Of a stretch of 64,000 nt of DNA, positions 23,992-41,924 are shown piece by piece. This DNA comes from Utricularia gibba (lineage: Eukaryota > Streptophyta > Magnoliopsida > Lamiales > Lentibulariaceae): contig NEEC01000013.1 of NCBI GenBank assembly GCA_002189035.1, forward strand, positions 1,860,001 through 1,924,000, read 5' to 3'. The notes below the pieces were generated by a model. That model saw nothing but the letters and a program-made list of their open reading frames with translations, made no database searches and was not told where the DNA came from. Both the position numbers and the translations under genes were made by a program. The stretch's first letter is position 1. Each line of letters begins with the position of its first letter.

Positions 23992-26900
23992 ATGGGTGTC
24001 GATCGTAGGGAAATAGAATTGGAGGTGCATAGAGTTTTCGTAGGAGCTGGATGCAACAGAATAGTGAACAATGTCTCCTGGGGCGCGTGTGGGTTGGTTG
24101 CTTTTGGGGCGCAAAACGCTGTCGTCATTTTCTGTCCCAAGGTTTTGACTGTAGCATTGAAATTCTTGTGTTTTTGAATCGTATTTAAGTTCTTTTACCT
24201 TTTTTGTTGGATAGACTGCCCAGATAGTGACGACGCTTCCCGGGCACAACGCCACTGTAAATTGTACTCATTGGCTGCCCAGCAGCAAGTACGGATTCAA
24301 AGGTTTGATTTTTGCACCTACTTTTACTTGGTTTGCGAATATGGATTTGTGTAGCGGAAGAGTCTGGATTAATTTAAATGCACAATTTCTGTTCAACCAA
24401 TTCACAAATTTTCTTCGTTCTACGCAGCATTTGATGTTAGAGTATATGGAAGTTTGCATTTTTCCTGTTAAACAATTCAGACAAATTGCCCACCTGTGCA
24501 TGCGCTTTACATGTGTGCGATAACATGCATATTATTCGATTCATCCAGTGTATATTTTGGCTTTTATTTTATTTACTCAAAGAACGTGATCGTTTCCTTG
24601 AATGTATTTCTAGAATTCGGGTGCGCTATCTCTATCATCTTCTTTTCTGACAAATAATGCAAACTCTAATGGTTTTTTCTCAGCTAATAATTTGGAGAAG
24701 TATCTCCTGCTGTCTGGAGATGCAGATGGAGCTATATTTCTGTGGGAATTCTTGCCTGCAGACAAGAAGGTTCTTTTTTTTTTTAACTCTTCCTATATGT
24801 CTATTTTTAAAATGCTAATATGCATTTCCTGCAGTGGAGGAACGTTCAGCAACTACCAGAAAAACATAAAAAGGGCGTCACTTGCATAACTTCTGTTATG
24901 GTGTCTCTTAAAGATGCTATATTCGCATCCTCCTCTTCAGAGGGTGCAGCGTATTTGTGGAGAGTGAAATACTCCGATGCTAACAGTGAGGAACTCAATT
25001 ACAGTTTCTTTTGTCTTTCTGTTTCATTTTTTATGTTGGCTTAACTGTGAGTTTGACCATACAAATTCTCATGAAATGTCCTAGGTGAACTCGAACTGAC
25101 GTTATTAGAGACAATCATTGTTAAAAGACCCATGGTTGCTCTTTCGCTCATTGTATTGCCCGGAAGTAGTGATTACATAGCATTAGCAATGGGAGGTCTG
25201 GACAACAAAATTTATATTTACGGTGGTGAGAGAACTGGAAAAGTGTGTAGCTGAACTTTCTTTTTTGTGGCCACTTTTTCTTTTTTTTTTCTGATTGTAA
25301 CCCAAGTATTTGTGCACTTGCAGCTTAGCCGTGCCTGTGAACTTAGAGGGCATACGGACTGGATTCGTAGTCTTGATTTCTCATTACCAGTAAGCGTAAA
25401 TGGCGAAACAGCATCACTTCTTGTGAGTTCTTCTCAAGACAAAGGTATAAGAATATGGAAGTTGGCATTACAAGAATCCCTTGGACATAATGCTAGACAT
25501 GAAACAAGCTTGTCTTCATACATAAAAGGTCCAATATTTTCTGTTGGCTCCTCCTCGTATCAGATCCTGTTGGAATCTCTTCTGATTGGACATGAGGACT
25601 GGGTCTACTCCGTTGAATGGCACCCTCCTGTAAGCTCACCCACCATTGAGACCGAATGTTACCAACCTCAGTGCATTTTGTCAGCATCCATGGACAAGAC
25701 AATGATGATATGGAAGCCTGAAAAGAATACTGGTATATGGATGAATATGGTTACTGTTGGCGAGTTAAGTCATTGCGCATTGGGTTTTTATGGTGGCCAT
25801 TGGAGTCCTACTGGTGACTCAATTTTAGCCCATGGATATGGTGGCTCATTCCATATGTGGAGAAATGTTGGAGATGAATGGAAACCGCAGAAAGTACCTT
25901 CTGGACACTTTGCACCTGTATCAGACATTTCTTGGGCAAAAGATGGAGAATACCTGCTATCTGTTAGTCATGATCAAGTAAGAAACTTATAAATTCTGTT
26001 AGTGTCATACCTTTCTTTTCGGAAACCGCAGTTTATGAGCTGAGCTTGTTAACATTATGCTTTATTTGTATCTTCAACTTCTTCTGTAGACATCGAGAAT
26101 ATTCTCCCCATGGTTTAATCACTTTTCAACGGATGGCAAAGAAGCTTGGTATGAAATTGCTCGACCGCAAGTTCATGGGCATGATATCAACTGTGTGGCC
26201 GTGATATCAGGACCGGGGAACCACCATTTTGTAAGTGGAGCAGAGGAGAAAGTTACCAGAGTGTTTGAAGCCCCATTCTCCTTTCTGAAGACAATAAAGT
26301 CTGCTAGATCTCAGAAATTTGATGATGCTGCTGATCTTCCAACAGATATACAGGCGCTTGGAGCAAATATGTCTGCTCTTGGTCTCTCACAGAAACCTAT
26401 ATATGTTCAAGGTGAACCAAATGGAAGAGATCATGAAGGCATCAATAGCCTCGAAACTGTTCCGGCAGCAGTCCCAGTTGCGTTCACGGAGCCACCTATT
26501 GAGGAGCAGTTGGCGTGGCATACACTGTGGCCGGAGACTCATAAGCTTTACGGTCATGGAAACGAAATATTTTCCATCTGTTGCGACCATGCCGGGAAAC
26601 TTATCGCCACATCATGCAAGGTAATTCTTGTACCCTTGTTTTCATTTTTATTGATGATGCTTTCAGCACTGGCACATCATCCAAGAGTAACAAAGGGCAA
26701 ACCTTTGCAGGCTCAAACTTCATCGGTTGCAGAAATATGGTTGTGGGAGGTTGGCTCATGGAAGGCTGTGGATCGCTTGCAGTCACACATGCTAACTGTG
26801 ACACAGCTAGAGTTTTCTCATGACAACCGCTTTCTTCTTTCAGTGTCAAGGGATCGGCATTTCTCCATTTTTCATATTCTCCAGTCAGGTATCAAATTTT

Positions 26901-27465
26901 TAGTGCTGCCAATGCCTGTTCTTTGTCTTCATCCTTCCTTGCTCAATGCTTCCGCTGATAACACCTTTTTGAGCTGTTTTTTTCCTCAGAAAACGGAGAG
27001 ACAAGCCACAGGCTTGTCGCCAGGCACGAAGCTCACAAAAGGATCATTTGGGCATGCTCTTGGAACCCCCTTGGCTATGAGTTCACTACCGGCTCAAGGG
27101 ACAAGACCGTGAAGATATGGACGTTGGAGAATGGCGGCTCCTCTGTCAAGTTGCTCACAACCTTGCCAGTATTCCGTAGCAGTGTGACTGCATTAGCCTG
27201 GATGCCACACGAGCGAGGGCTTATCGCAGTCGGGATGGAGACAGGGCTGATAGAACTTTGGGGCTTTCGCCATCCCGAAGCCGAAAATACTGCACCAAGC
27301 GCATCTCTAGTTGTTCGATTCGACCCTCTCATGTGCCATGCCTCCACCGTGCAGCGACTTCGATGGAGGAACGAGGAGAAGGGCAAGGAGAGCACCGTCA
27401 AGCACCTCGCTTCTTGCGGAGCTGATCACTCTGTTAGAATTTTCGAGGTTCAGCCGAAAATCTAA
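23992..27465 (+). CDS. ELP2: Elongator complex protein 2 (WD40 repeat)
   Basis: WD40 scaffold subunit of Elongator, the complex that modifies wobble uridines of tRNA and is also linked to transcription (family knowledge). Exons are 23992-24141, 24215-24302, 24684-24769, 24835-24985, 25085-25242, 25324-25977, 26090-26620, 26711-26888 and 26990-27465. Phases are consistent and give 823 residues, the usual family size. Repeat units ending in WD-like motifs recur: GDADGAIFLWEF, SSEGAAYLWRV, SSQDKGIRIWKL, ASMDKTMMIWKP, GSRDKTVKIWTL and GADHSVRIFEV. Family hallmarks are GHEDWVYSVEWHPP, HGYGGSFHMWR, GHFAPVSDISWAKDGEYLLSV and RPQVHGHDINCV. No frame break was found. Note that the conserved GPGNHHFVSGAEEKVTRVFEAP block is intact. 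Confidence 0.95.
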
Positions 27466-29494
27466 CCGAGTATTCTCCCTCTTGACAGCTTCAGCGTAGT
27501 CGGCGCCGCCGTCTGCTCCATAAACCCTGAGGCAGATGCTCACCATCCGAGATTCCGGTGAAAAACGGAAAACCAAATCCCCGCCTGTAAAGTTGTACGA
27601 TCACAAAGCTAGTGGGCCGGGCTGCTCCCGCTCCAATAGGTTTATCGGCCCACTAATGAAATCCTTTTACCTCAGGCCCACGCATGTTGACTGGTCAACT
27701 TTATTACCGAAGTAGGGCCCACTTCTGTGCCTTGTCTAACCTCCAAGCTTTCGAACTCGGGTTGCACTGCCCCCAGAACCCCCGACAAGTAGTTCAGAGC
27801 GGGTCCCACCAGTTCTCTTTGACAGCCGGTTGATTGACTACCTAATTCGCCACCCTAACTGGACAACGAAGAAAACCAGTCTGAAAGCATCGTTCATCTC
27901 AAAAGTATGAGCTAAATCGTGAGAGTTAAATAGGGTGCTCGACGGTAGCGCTTCGGAGCGAAATGGAGTCGTGATTAGGGTTTTTGGTGGAGGTTTTTCA
28001 TGGTTACCCTGAAAGCCAGCCATGGAGTCTGAAAAGTTGGGGCATGAGTGAAGCCTTTTGTGAAGCGAAAAAGTAAAGCCGAAACGCATATTCCTCCATC
28101 TCACTTCAAAATTCGTGAGTGGGCTTCTTTTTATTGTTACTTGAGCACACAACACATATGAAATATGACCTACACCGCTGAGTATCCCATGAGTCTGAAA
28201 AAGTAACAAAAAATATGAACTATATTAAAAAAGATTAGGGGTTTGTTTGGTATGTCTTCAAAAAATAATTTCAAAAAATTGATTTTAGAAGCATTTCAGT
28301 TTTTTTTTTGAAGTAGTGATACCTCAACTTTTAAAAAAATCGAAATACTTCATTATTTCAACTTCATGTGAAACAGAAATAATATGTGATTTATCTTAAA
28401 ATTGCTTCTAGAAATGATTCTACTGAAAAACCGTATCAAACAGAATTTAAGTACAATTAATTATTAATAATTTATAATTTTTTTATATATTTAATTATTT
28501 TAATTTTATTTTTCGATATCAAAGTTATTTGCATAACCAAACCCTTTTATGTTGGTGAGTTTGATGAGGGGAAATGTTGCATTTCTAACAATTTAGACAA
28601 TGGAGCCATTCTTTTCATATCATTGGGAAACTGAGCCGAGCACCAGGAGAATCAAATACATACGATACAAAAAAGCTGGAGCTCCACCCTCTTTATATTC
28701 TAACCATGCTGCATTCCCCCTTTCACAGCTCAACTCACTTTCTCCCTCGAAAGAGACTCCGCTTGATGGCCGGGAACTCCCCCGGCGTCCTCCGCGGACG
28801 GCGACGCGACGGCAGCCAACACAGTGCCATGCCGATGCGGTTCTAGCTCTCAGAGAAGAGCGTGGGGAGGGAATGAAGGGTACCGGTCCGAACTTCATTG
28901 TATAACAGTCTGCTCTTCTGTTTCGAGTTTATGAAGCGGAACAGTAGGAATCAAAAGAGATTTGCAGTGTCTTCTATGGGGCTTCCATAACTTATTTTCT
29001 CGTATTTCTTCTTTGGTTTGTGTGAGTGTGAGTGTGCGTGTGCTTTAGCATTGGAGATGTAAGAGATGCATACGAGGGCAGATGCGTCTGTGCCGTCAGT
29101 TTGTCTGGTTGGTTTGTCATTCTCATATGCCTCTGCTGCGGTGATGCACCTCTTACATCACCACCCCTCATGCTTGTTTTTGTTCTCTTGTCCTTGAACG
29201 AGGTTTCATGAACTATTTCACACACAATCTCTGTAATAAGGTTTAGGCAGCGGTTGCGAATGAATAGGGTTGATCGCTCTTGGCCCACATAAACGGATCC
29301 GGCCCGATAAGGGCCCAAGTAAAGGGAATCAGTTTGTCGCGAGTGGGCCCAGTTGCAAGTTTAATTCGAGATGACCACGCGCACTTTACGTGAAAAGCGG
29401 GCTTCTGTTTTCGTCCACGCGCCACCAGATTACGTCGCATCGATATTCACGTCAGGGGAGGAGGCGCGGAGAACGACCGACAGGCCCCGCCGCG
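27466..29494. other. Intergenic region with a foldback repeat
   Basis: Contains the ELP2 3' flank, several GGCCCA/TGGGCC-like motifs near 27612-27680 and 29281-29352, a foldback repeat at about 28244-28443, and a GT-rich microsatellite at about 29018-29042. A 92-codon minus-strand frame at 28620-28898 has no recognised family. Confidence 0.5.
28244..28443. mobile_element. Possible MITE-like foldback element
   Basis: The left end reads TGTTTGGTATG. The reverse complement of the right end reads TGTTTGATACG, and the similarity continues inward through AGAAGCA-containing arms. About 200 bases, A/T-rich, no coding capacity. No clear target duplication was found, so the element type is open. Confidence 0.4.
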
Positions 29495-29790
29495 TCACGG
29501 CGAGGTTGATTCCGAAGGAAACGCCGCGCGGCAAATCCGGCAGCTGACATTGAGCTGCTGGACATATGGAGCTAGGTATCGAAGCATTCTTTGTGGAACA
29601 CGTGGCTGCAGGTCAGCCTATCCTGCTCCGGCAAACCGCGAAGCGGGGACGAGCACCTCCTGTCGTCATTCAGATGGTCGCAGCGGCTGCTTCGCCTTGA
29701 TTTGGAAAGAAGCCGAGGCCGCGTAGGATAGATGCGATTAGGGAGTTTAGATAATCTGCGCCGTTCCCGACGACTGGCAGTACCGCGAGA
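29495..29790 (-). pseudogene. Broken RING-H2 finger gene next to a transposon insertion
   Basis: Reading the minus strand, three frames in turn give a coherent small RING-H2 protein. The first is a hydrophobic N-terminal stretch (ADYLNSLIASILRGLGFF), the second RGLPEQDRLTCSHVFHKECFDT, and the third VQQLNVSCRICRAAFPSESTSP ending in a stop at 29495. The Trp codon expected after CFDT is TAG, and at least two frame changes are needed. The first Cys pair of the RING is not intact. The hAT-type element at 29799-30595 lies just upstream and probably cut off the promoter or start. The pieces are clear, so a dead gene is a better reading than chance. Confidence 0.65.
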
Positions 29791-30603
29791 TGTCGGAGTA
29801 GAGCTGGGTACGGGTCGGACTCGTACGGGTACGAGTTCGACCCGCCGGATCAAAAATTAAGTGACTGACTCGGCGGGTCAAACTCGTGCGGGTAAATTGC
29901 TTGACCCGACTCGTACCCGGGTAATTAAATATTTATATTTATATATTTTTTAAATATATTTTTAGAAGATGGGTTGATTAACAGAAGTAACGGTCATGAA
30001 TTCAAAAACTTTTATACTTGAAAGCGAGAAGAATCTGGAAGAGAAAGCTTTAGGGGGGCTGCTGAACGATGCATTTCATTTGTCATTATAAAATGATGTT
30101 GAGGACACACGCGCGTGGGTTACATAACGCACGCCCGTGTGTGATGCTGAGGACACACGGACGTGGGTTATGTAACCCACGCCCGTGTGTGATGCTGAGG
30201 ACACACGGACGTGGGTTATGTAACCCACGCCTGTGTGAGTTGCCGATGGACCTAACACATGAAATTGTGTTTATTTATAATTTTTATTTAAATCAATTAA
30301 TATAATTTAAATAATTAAAACATCACTAATTCGTTTTTTTGTATATTTAATTCATAAGAATTTACAATTATAAAGTTTATATATGTTTTTTTTTGTGTAT
30401 TAATAAATATCTTTGTAAAAAAATATTAAAAAAATACTAATACACTATTCTGAGTGGATACACTGGTACAGGTTGACTACCCGTCCATCTCAACTCGCAC
30501 CGTACCCATTTAGTGACGGGTACGAGTCACGGATTGACTCGTTACGAGTCAACCCGCGGGTCGGACGGGTTGACCCGGACTCGTACCCAGCTCTATGTCG
30601 GAG
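29791..30603. mobile_element. Non-autonomous hAT-type DNA transposon with 8-bp target-site duplication
   Basis: The element proper is 29799-30595 (797 bases). It starts TAGAGCTGGGTACG and ends with the exact reverse complement CGTACCCAGCTCTA, a perfect 14-base terminal inverted repeat followed by looser similarity. It is flanked by identical 8-base copies TGTCGGAG at 29791-29798 and 30596-30603, the duplication length typical of hAT insertions. The subterminal regions are packed with short motifs such as GGGTACGAG and ACTCGTAC in both orientations. There is no transposase, so it would need an enzyme from elsewhere. The perfect duplication suggests a fairly recent insertion. Confidence 0.88.
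30095..30238 (+). repeat. Three 48-base tandem repeats, each nearly palindromic
   Basis: Units start at 30095, 30143 and 30191. Each contains GAGGACACACG, GTGGGTTA and then the inverse TAACCCAC and CGTGTGTG, so each unit can fold into a hairpin. Copies 2 and 3 are nearly identical; copy 1 has several changes. The array sits inside the hAT-type element. Confidence 0.9.
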
Positions 30604-30950
30604 GCATCTCCAAATTAGATAAAAATTCTTGATATTATCAATTTTTAGATTCTAATGGTAAATTTGAAGAGAAAATTAATAAATAAAGTGTGGGTCCAAT
30701 TATAGGGGCCGGCCCAGCAATGAACCCAATGTGAAATGGGCCCTATCCCATCTGAGAAGAAAACAAGACGAGATTTTTTCTCGCAAAGACGACGTATAAA
30801 ATTTTGAACTACTCTCGTTACAAGTACAGCGGCGAAGGTAAAAAGATTACCTCTGCCTTTTTCCGTACATATCTAAGGGTCGGAGCCCTAGCAGTTTCTG
30901 CTTCTCACCTCCAAGGAATCCACTCAATTCAGTCGTCGACGTCTGCGATT
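30604..30950 (+). promoter_or_regulatory. Promoter and leader of ATP synthase beta copy 1
   Basis: Contains GGCCGGCCCAG at about 30707-30717 and ATGGGCCC at about 30736-30743, resembling site II elements of nuclear genes for mitochondrial proteins, about 210-240 bases before the start codon. The transposon ends only 355 bases upstream of the ATG. Role inferred from motifs only. Confidence 0.4.
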
Positions 30951-33673
<2,723 letters not shown>

Positions 33674-34115
33674 GAAACATCAATCTATATTCAGTAGCTG
33701 TTGTTGGCGAAAATTATCACAGATTTGGAGAGACGTAGGACTCTTCTTTGTAATAAGCAGACGACGGTGTTGTCTGCTTTTTCTCAACAATTTTTTGTAT
33801 GGGATTCCGGTTCCTGGTTCCTCTTCAAATGACGGGGATTTCAGCTTTAAATAGTAAGGCTTTTCAGAAGATAATCCGATCATGTTATGGTCTACACCCG
33901 CTGTAATCTCAGGTTGATCGGCCGGTGAAGTTCCGAAGCTAAGCACCTTTCCATTCAGTTCTGATACAACCTTGCAGCTACGGTTGTACCACTCAGTATA
34001 AAGCTAAATCGGCATTGCCTTATCACGCTCACTGTCATAATTAGGGTGAGAACCCTAGCAAATTCCGGTTGTCGCTTCGGAAATCCACCCAATTCAGTCG
34101 CCGGCGACTGCGATC
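33674..34115. other. Spacer between the two ATP synthase beta genes
   Basis: A 442-base gap that must hold the 3' end of copy 1 and the promoter of copy 2. A short stretch near 33920-33946 loosely resembles 5S rRNA sequence but does not extend. No gene seen. Confidence 0.6.
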
Positions 34116-37244
<3,129 letters not shown>

Positions 37245-40200
37245 ATGGCGACGCCGTCGGCTCCGGGCGTCAACGTAATGCTTGCTATTGTCGAGAAGAA
37301 GACCAATTCTCTCGACCTCTACCGCCCGCTTCGTAACTACATCGTGATCAATTACTCTGAACGAGAAGCCGTGAATTTGGAGGACGATCTCCAGACACTC
37401 AAGCAACTCCGTTCCGACATCGAGCGCGGCGGCGCTGGTGAATCTTTGTCGGCGCGGCGCGATCTGCTTCAGAATTATTATAAAGCCCTCTCCGCGGTGG
37501 AGTCCAGGTTTCCCATTTCGCCGGATAAGGATCATGTCAACACTGTCACCTTTACCTGGTTTGATGCTTTTAAGAATAAACAGAAGGCTGCTCAACAGAA
37601 TATTCATCTTGGTAATGTCTTGTGCTGATTAGATAACTATGGATTATTACTTGTGATGTATCAGAGGCCTCGTTTTGCCAGCAAAGCAGTTTTCACGCGA
37701 TTACTGTGTCATTGACTACCATTGAGAAGCGATTTTTCTTCTTATGCGCATTCTTTTTTTGTGTCGGGAATTGTGATATGATATTAGAAATTGCTGTTGT
37801 TCGTTTTTTGTAGAAAAAGCTGCTATTTTGTTTAATCTGGGAGCTGTCCACAGTCAAATGGGACTAAGTTTTGATCGGTCTTCTGTTGAGGGAAGGAGAC
37901 AGGCATCACATTCATTTATAGCAGCCGCTGGAGCATTTGCGTATTTGAGAGATAATGTTGCGATGAAGGCATCGGTTGGAACATCAACCACACTTGATTT
38001 TTCCGTGGAGTGTGTGGGGATGTTGGAGAGGCTGATGCTGGCTCAAGCGCAGGAATGCGTATATGAGAATACAATAGCCAAGGGAAGCAGCCACGGAGTC
38101 TCTGCTAAAATTTCGAGACAGGTGTTACTGTATTTCTGCTCATCTTTGTTGTGAGTCCCTCCTGTTTTACTGTTTATGTGAAGATCAATTTTAATGCCCT
38201 TCATTCTAGGTTGGCCTGTTCTATGAGGAAGCTTTGGCCGCTCTAAGTGCTGCCCCTTTGAATCAGCACTTCGAAAAAGTTTGGATTGCTCATGTACAGC
38301 TGAAGGCAGCTTTGTTTCACGCGGAGGCCTGTTATCGATACAGTTTAGAATTGCATGATAAAGAAGAGATCGCTGAGGAAATTGCACGTTTAAAAATTGG
38401 TCTCAGTGCATTATCTGACGCCAAAAAGGCATCTCCCAGAGGTGCAGCTCAGCAGCTCATTGATTCAATAAGTAAATTAGAAAGTAATATGAATGCTAAC
38501 CTGGAGAGGGCAATAAAGGAGAATGACAGAGTGTATCTGATGAGGATTCCTCCGGCTAGCTCTTTAAAACCACTTCCCAGTTTTTCCATGGTCAAGCCAT
38601 TGCAAATGAGTGAGGTTTTGGATGCCAGCAAGGAGAAAATGTTTGCTAGTCTTGTGCCTGATAGCAGTGCTAAAGCCCTCTCTCGGTATACTGAAATGCT
38701 AGATGACGTTATTAGGACACAGGCTGAAAAGCTGCAGCAAGGAAGTGAATTAGCTAGAGTGAGGCTTAAAGAAATGGAATTGCCTGACTCAATTGTTGCT
38801 CTGGAAGGAAATTTAGTTCTCCCTGCTGCGTTGAAAGAAGATGTTGAAGCTGTGAAAATATGTGGAGGCCCTGCTGGTCTTGAAGGTGAACTTCAACAAC
38901 TGAAAGACTTAAGGAGGGTAAACCATGAGATGTTAATCCAGATAGAGGAGCAGTTGCAGAAAGAGTCAACAGAAGATCTTCAGTTTAGAAACCAATTTGG
39001 AACCCGATGGACTAGGCCGCAGTCCAGTACTTTAACAAAAAATTTACAGGACAGGCTAAATAAGTTTGCAGCAAATTTAAAACAAGCTGGAGAAAGTGAT
39101 GCCCGAATAGAGAGATCTGTCAGAGAAAATTCAGCACTTCTGTCAATCCTTGACCGCCATCCAGTAAGTAGTGTGATGTTTTTTTTTATCATCTAGCTTG
39201 CTTTTCAGCGCAGCAATAGGCCATGGGCCAGTAACCAGGGTTCCTAGTGTAGATGCACTCTTGTGGTAGCCAGTACGTGAATTATCAGTAGCCATGGCCT
39301 TATTGCCGAACATGCTGCATCTGCATCAAAATGGTTTTCTTATATTGGTATTTGGTTTGCTGTAGATTGAATCCGCACTGCCTACTCTTGCTAGGCCCAT
39401 GATGTCTTTGGATCAAAATGAAGATGCTGTAGTTGGAGCACTGAAACAGAGCCTGGTAACTAGACATCAATTGTGGCATTTGGATAGTGTCATCTAATTT
39501 TCATATTTCCATTGTATTCCTCCTGTTATTTGATTCTAGAAATTGCTTATGCCAAAATTGAACAACCTATTGTTGATTGATACAGAGGCAATTGGAATCT
39601 CTTGGTGCTCAGCGAGCTGGCCTCGAAGATATGCTTAAGGAAATGAAAAGGAAGGTAAGATGGCCTACTACAAAGCTTGTTCAATAGGTAGGAGCATAAA
39701 CTGAAACATTCTGGAGCTACAGGGATATTTATACCACATAAAACATGCCTCTTCGAGTAGCTGTTGATACAATCCTTCACGGAAATGTGGAATTTATATG
39801 AAATCTTAGAGTAGCAGAAGTAAAAGCAAATGAAATGATTTTTTTCAGTTTTCCATCCGTTTGACTTCCATTCAGTTCCTGCAATTTTCATATATTTTTT
39901 TCTTTCTATTGTTTTCATTTGATGTGGTTCAGGATGATATACTGCCAAAGTTGATGGTCACTACTGGCTCCTATGAGGATCTTTTCAGGAAGGAGATATC
40001 AAAATATGACCAGATTTGTAGTGAAATTGCCAAAAATCTCGATGCTCAAGAGCAATTATTAATGAATATCCAGGTTTTCTTTAGTCCTCTTTATCAGTCT
40101 CCCTTTATGATTTGAGATGTGTTGGTTATTCCAACAAGTAGTTCTTTCGGTAACTGAATTCTTTTGGGGCGGTGTCAGGGTGAGGGGTTGGGGGTGTATT

Positions 40201-41431
40201 TATTCCTCTGGACTCTCATTGCTATGTCAACCTAAGATCCTAACTAATATTACGCTACATGGTTTTAAGGTGGTTCTAATCAATCTCATTGTCATATGCG
40301 GATATTGCATGCTCTTTTATCGTGGGAGTTGAAGTAAACGTGCATTTTAAACCCACCTTTTGTACCTATTGCAGGCTCAGAATGATGATTTTTCAGCTAT
40401 TTTTAACCTAGAAGACTATCAAGGTATGCCCGTCTAGCACACTGTATGATTAATATTTAGAACAACGCTATGCTGCATCCTGCTATGAAGATTTCTGTTT
40501 TTTTTTTTTTTCGAAAGCTGTTCTAGCTTTGGGGACATTATCATGGTATGCTTCTCAGGATTTCCGATGTTCCTTGAAATATTTACAGAAGTTTGCAGGC
40601 TGAGAATCTTCGCATAGAACAACCCAAATTATCATGATTTCCATGAGTGATCTAGATTGAGATTTCCGTTTCTTCCAATTTTGCAGCATCACGCGAAAAG
40701 GCATACAGACAGATTGAAGCTGCCATAGCCAAATTCCGAGAAATCAAGGAAAACATTAATGAAGGACTCAAGTTTTATGTCACCCTTCAGGTACGAACCT
40801 TCTGCTACAAATGTCTGAAGTGTTTAGTTCTGCTACCGTCCCAAAAACCTGACATGTTTCTCGTCCTGTTACGTCTCCTAAATCAACATTTCCGTATCAA
40901 CAGGATGCCATCACCATCGTGAAGCAGCAGTCCAGTGACTTCATAATGACCAGAAACATTCAATGCCGAGAGATGATCGAAGATGTCCAGAGGAAAATCT
41001 CAGGTCTCAGCTTCCATGACAACAAAACCAGCTCCGGCTACTCATTCCCCCCATCCACCCAGCCCCAGAGAACATATTCTCAACAGCAGCCGGACCACAC
41101 CCCCAGTTATCAGTTCCCGCAGCAACAGCAACAGCCACAGCCACAGCCACAGCCTTCTTATGCACCAAGCCCTCCATACAGCACCCACCCGCAGCCTCCC
41201 TACCACGCGCCGCCAGCCTCCGGCCCCTACGCCCCTCTGCCACATCAACCACCACAGGTGAACCCAGAGTACCAGCAACAGGCATATTCAGGTTGGCAGG
41301 GCCCTCCGCCTCCTCAGTACTATAATCCTCCTCCTCAGCAGCAATCTGGATCCATGCCCCGCCCTCCGTACACTGCTCAGCACCCCTATCCACCACCCCC
41401 GAGCCAGAGTGGCGGCTACTATAGGCAATGA
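37245..41431 (+). CDS. ALIX: ALIX homologue with BRO1 and V domains (ESCRT-associated)
   Basis: Endosomal-sorting adaptor that binds ESCRT-III (family knowledge). Exons are 37245-37611, 37814-38121, 38210-39163, 39366-39455, 39586-39654, 39933-40073, 40375-40423, 40687-40790 and 40904-41431, giving 869 residues with consistent phases. The BRO1 domain spans the N-terminal half, with SRFPISPDKDHV, KAAQQNIHLEKAAILFNLGA and VSAKISRQVGLFYEEALAAL. The V domain has FGTRWTRPQSSTLTKNLQDR and LGAQRAGLEDMLKEMKRKDDI. Later come NLEDYQASREKAYRQIEAA and INEGLKFYVTLQDAI. The C-terminus is a long Pro/Gln/Tyr-rich tail ending GGYYRQ, as in plant ALIX. No frame break. The start is the ATG at 37245, leading into VNVMLAIVEKKT. 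Confidence 0.95.
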
Positions 41432-41924
41432 TGGCCTTTTCCATTGTTCTCCTTTTGGTTTAGTTGGTTTACAGAGTGCCTGGTTGCCTCCCACCTGATG
41501 CAGGTATCGTATATTTGTGCAATGTTATGTATGTACTTCAGAATTGGAAACATGTGATGATTTCTGAATAATGTTTTTTTTCTACATATTAAAATAAATA
41601 AAATATTATATATATATATATAAAAACAAGATGAGGTGCTTGCGTCATTCTGGAAAGGAGCAGTTGTTAGAGGAAAGCATTCTGGAGTTGTCTTCTACAA
41701 TTTCCCAAACCCTGATCCTGTTTTCGCGGCGCAATGTTTCTTCATGCCAATCGCGCCATGAAAAGGTATTCGCGTGTCTGGCTCTCTTGCCGTCGCTTTA
41801 GAATCTGATTCTCTCGATATGGTTGGACATTAGTCATCCAATGCTTATCTGTGGAAGTGGAGGAATCCAAAAGCCATTTTTTTGCTGCCGACGTCGGACA
41901 GTTTTTTGTATATAGTTGGAACCC
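41432..41924. other. Intergenic region with a TA microsatellite
   Basis: Contains the ALIX 3' flank, a (TA)n run at about 41607-41622 and the leader of the isomerase gene. No gene seen. Confidence 0.6.

Noticed and set aside
28620-28898. 92-codon minus-strand open frame starting KFGPVPFIPSPRSS
   Set aside because: No recognisable domain, no supporting splice sites beyond a possible GTGAG, and composition could be chance.
33920-33946. Stretch resembling plant 5S rRNA (TTCCGAAGCTAAGC)
   Set aside because: Similarity covers fewer than 20 bases and neither the flanks nor the internal promoter of a 5S gene can be found.
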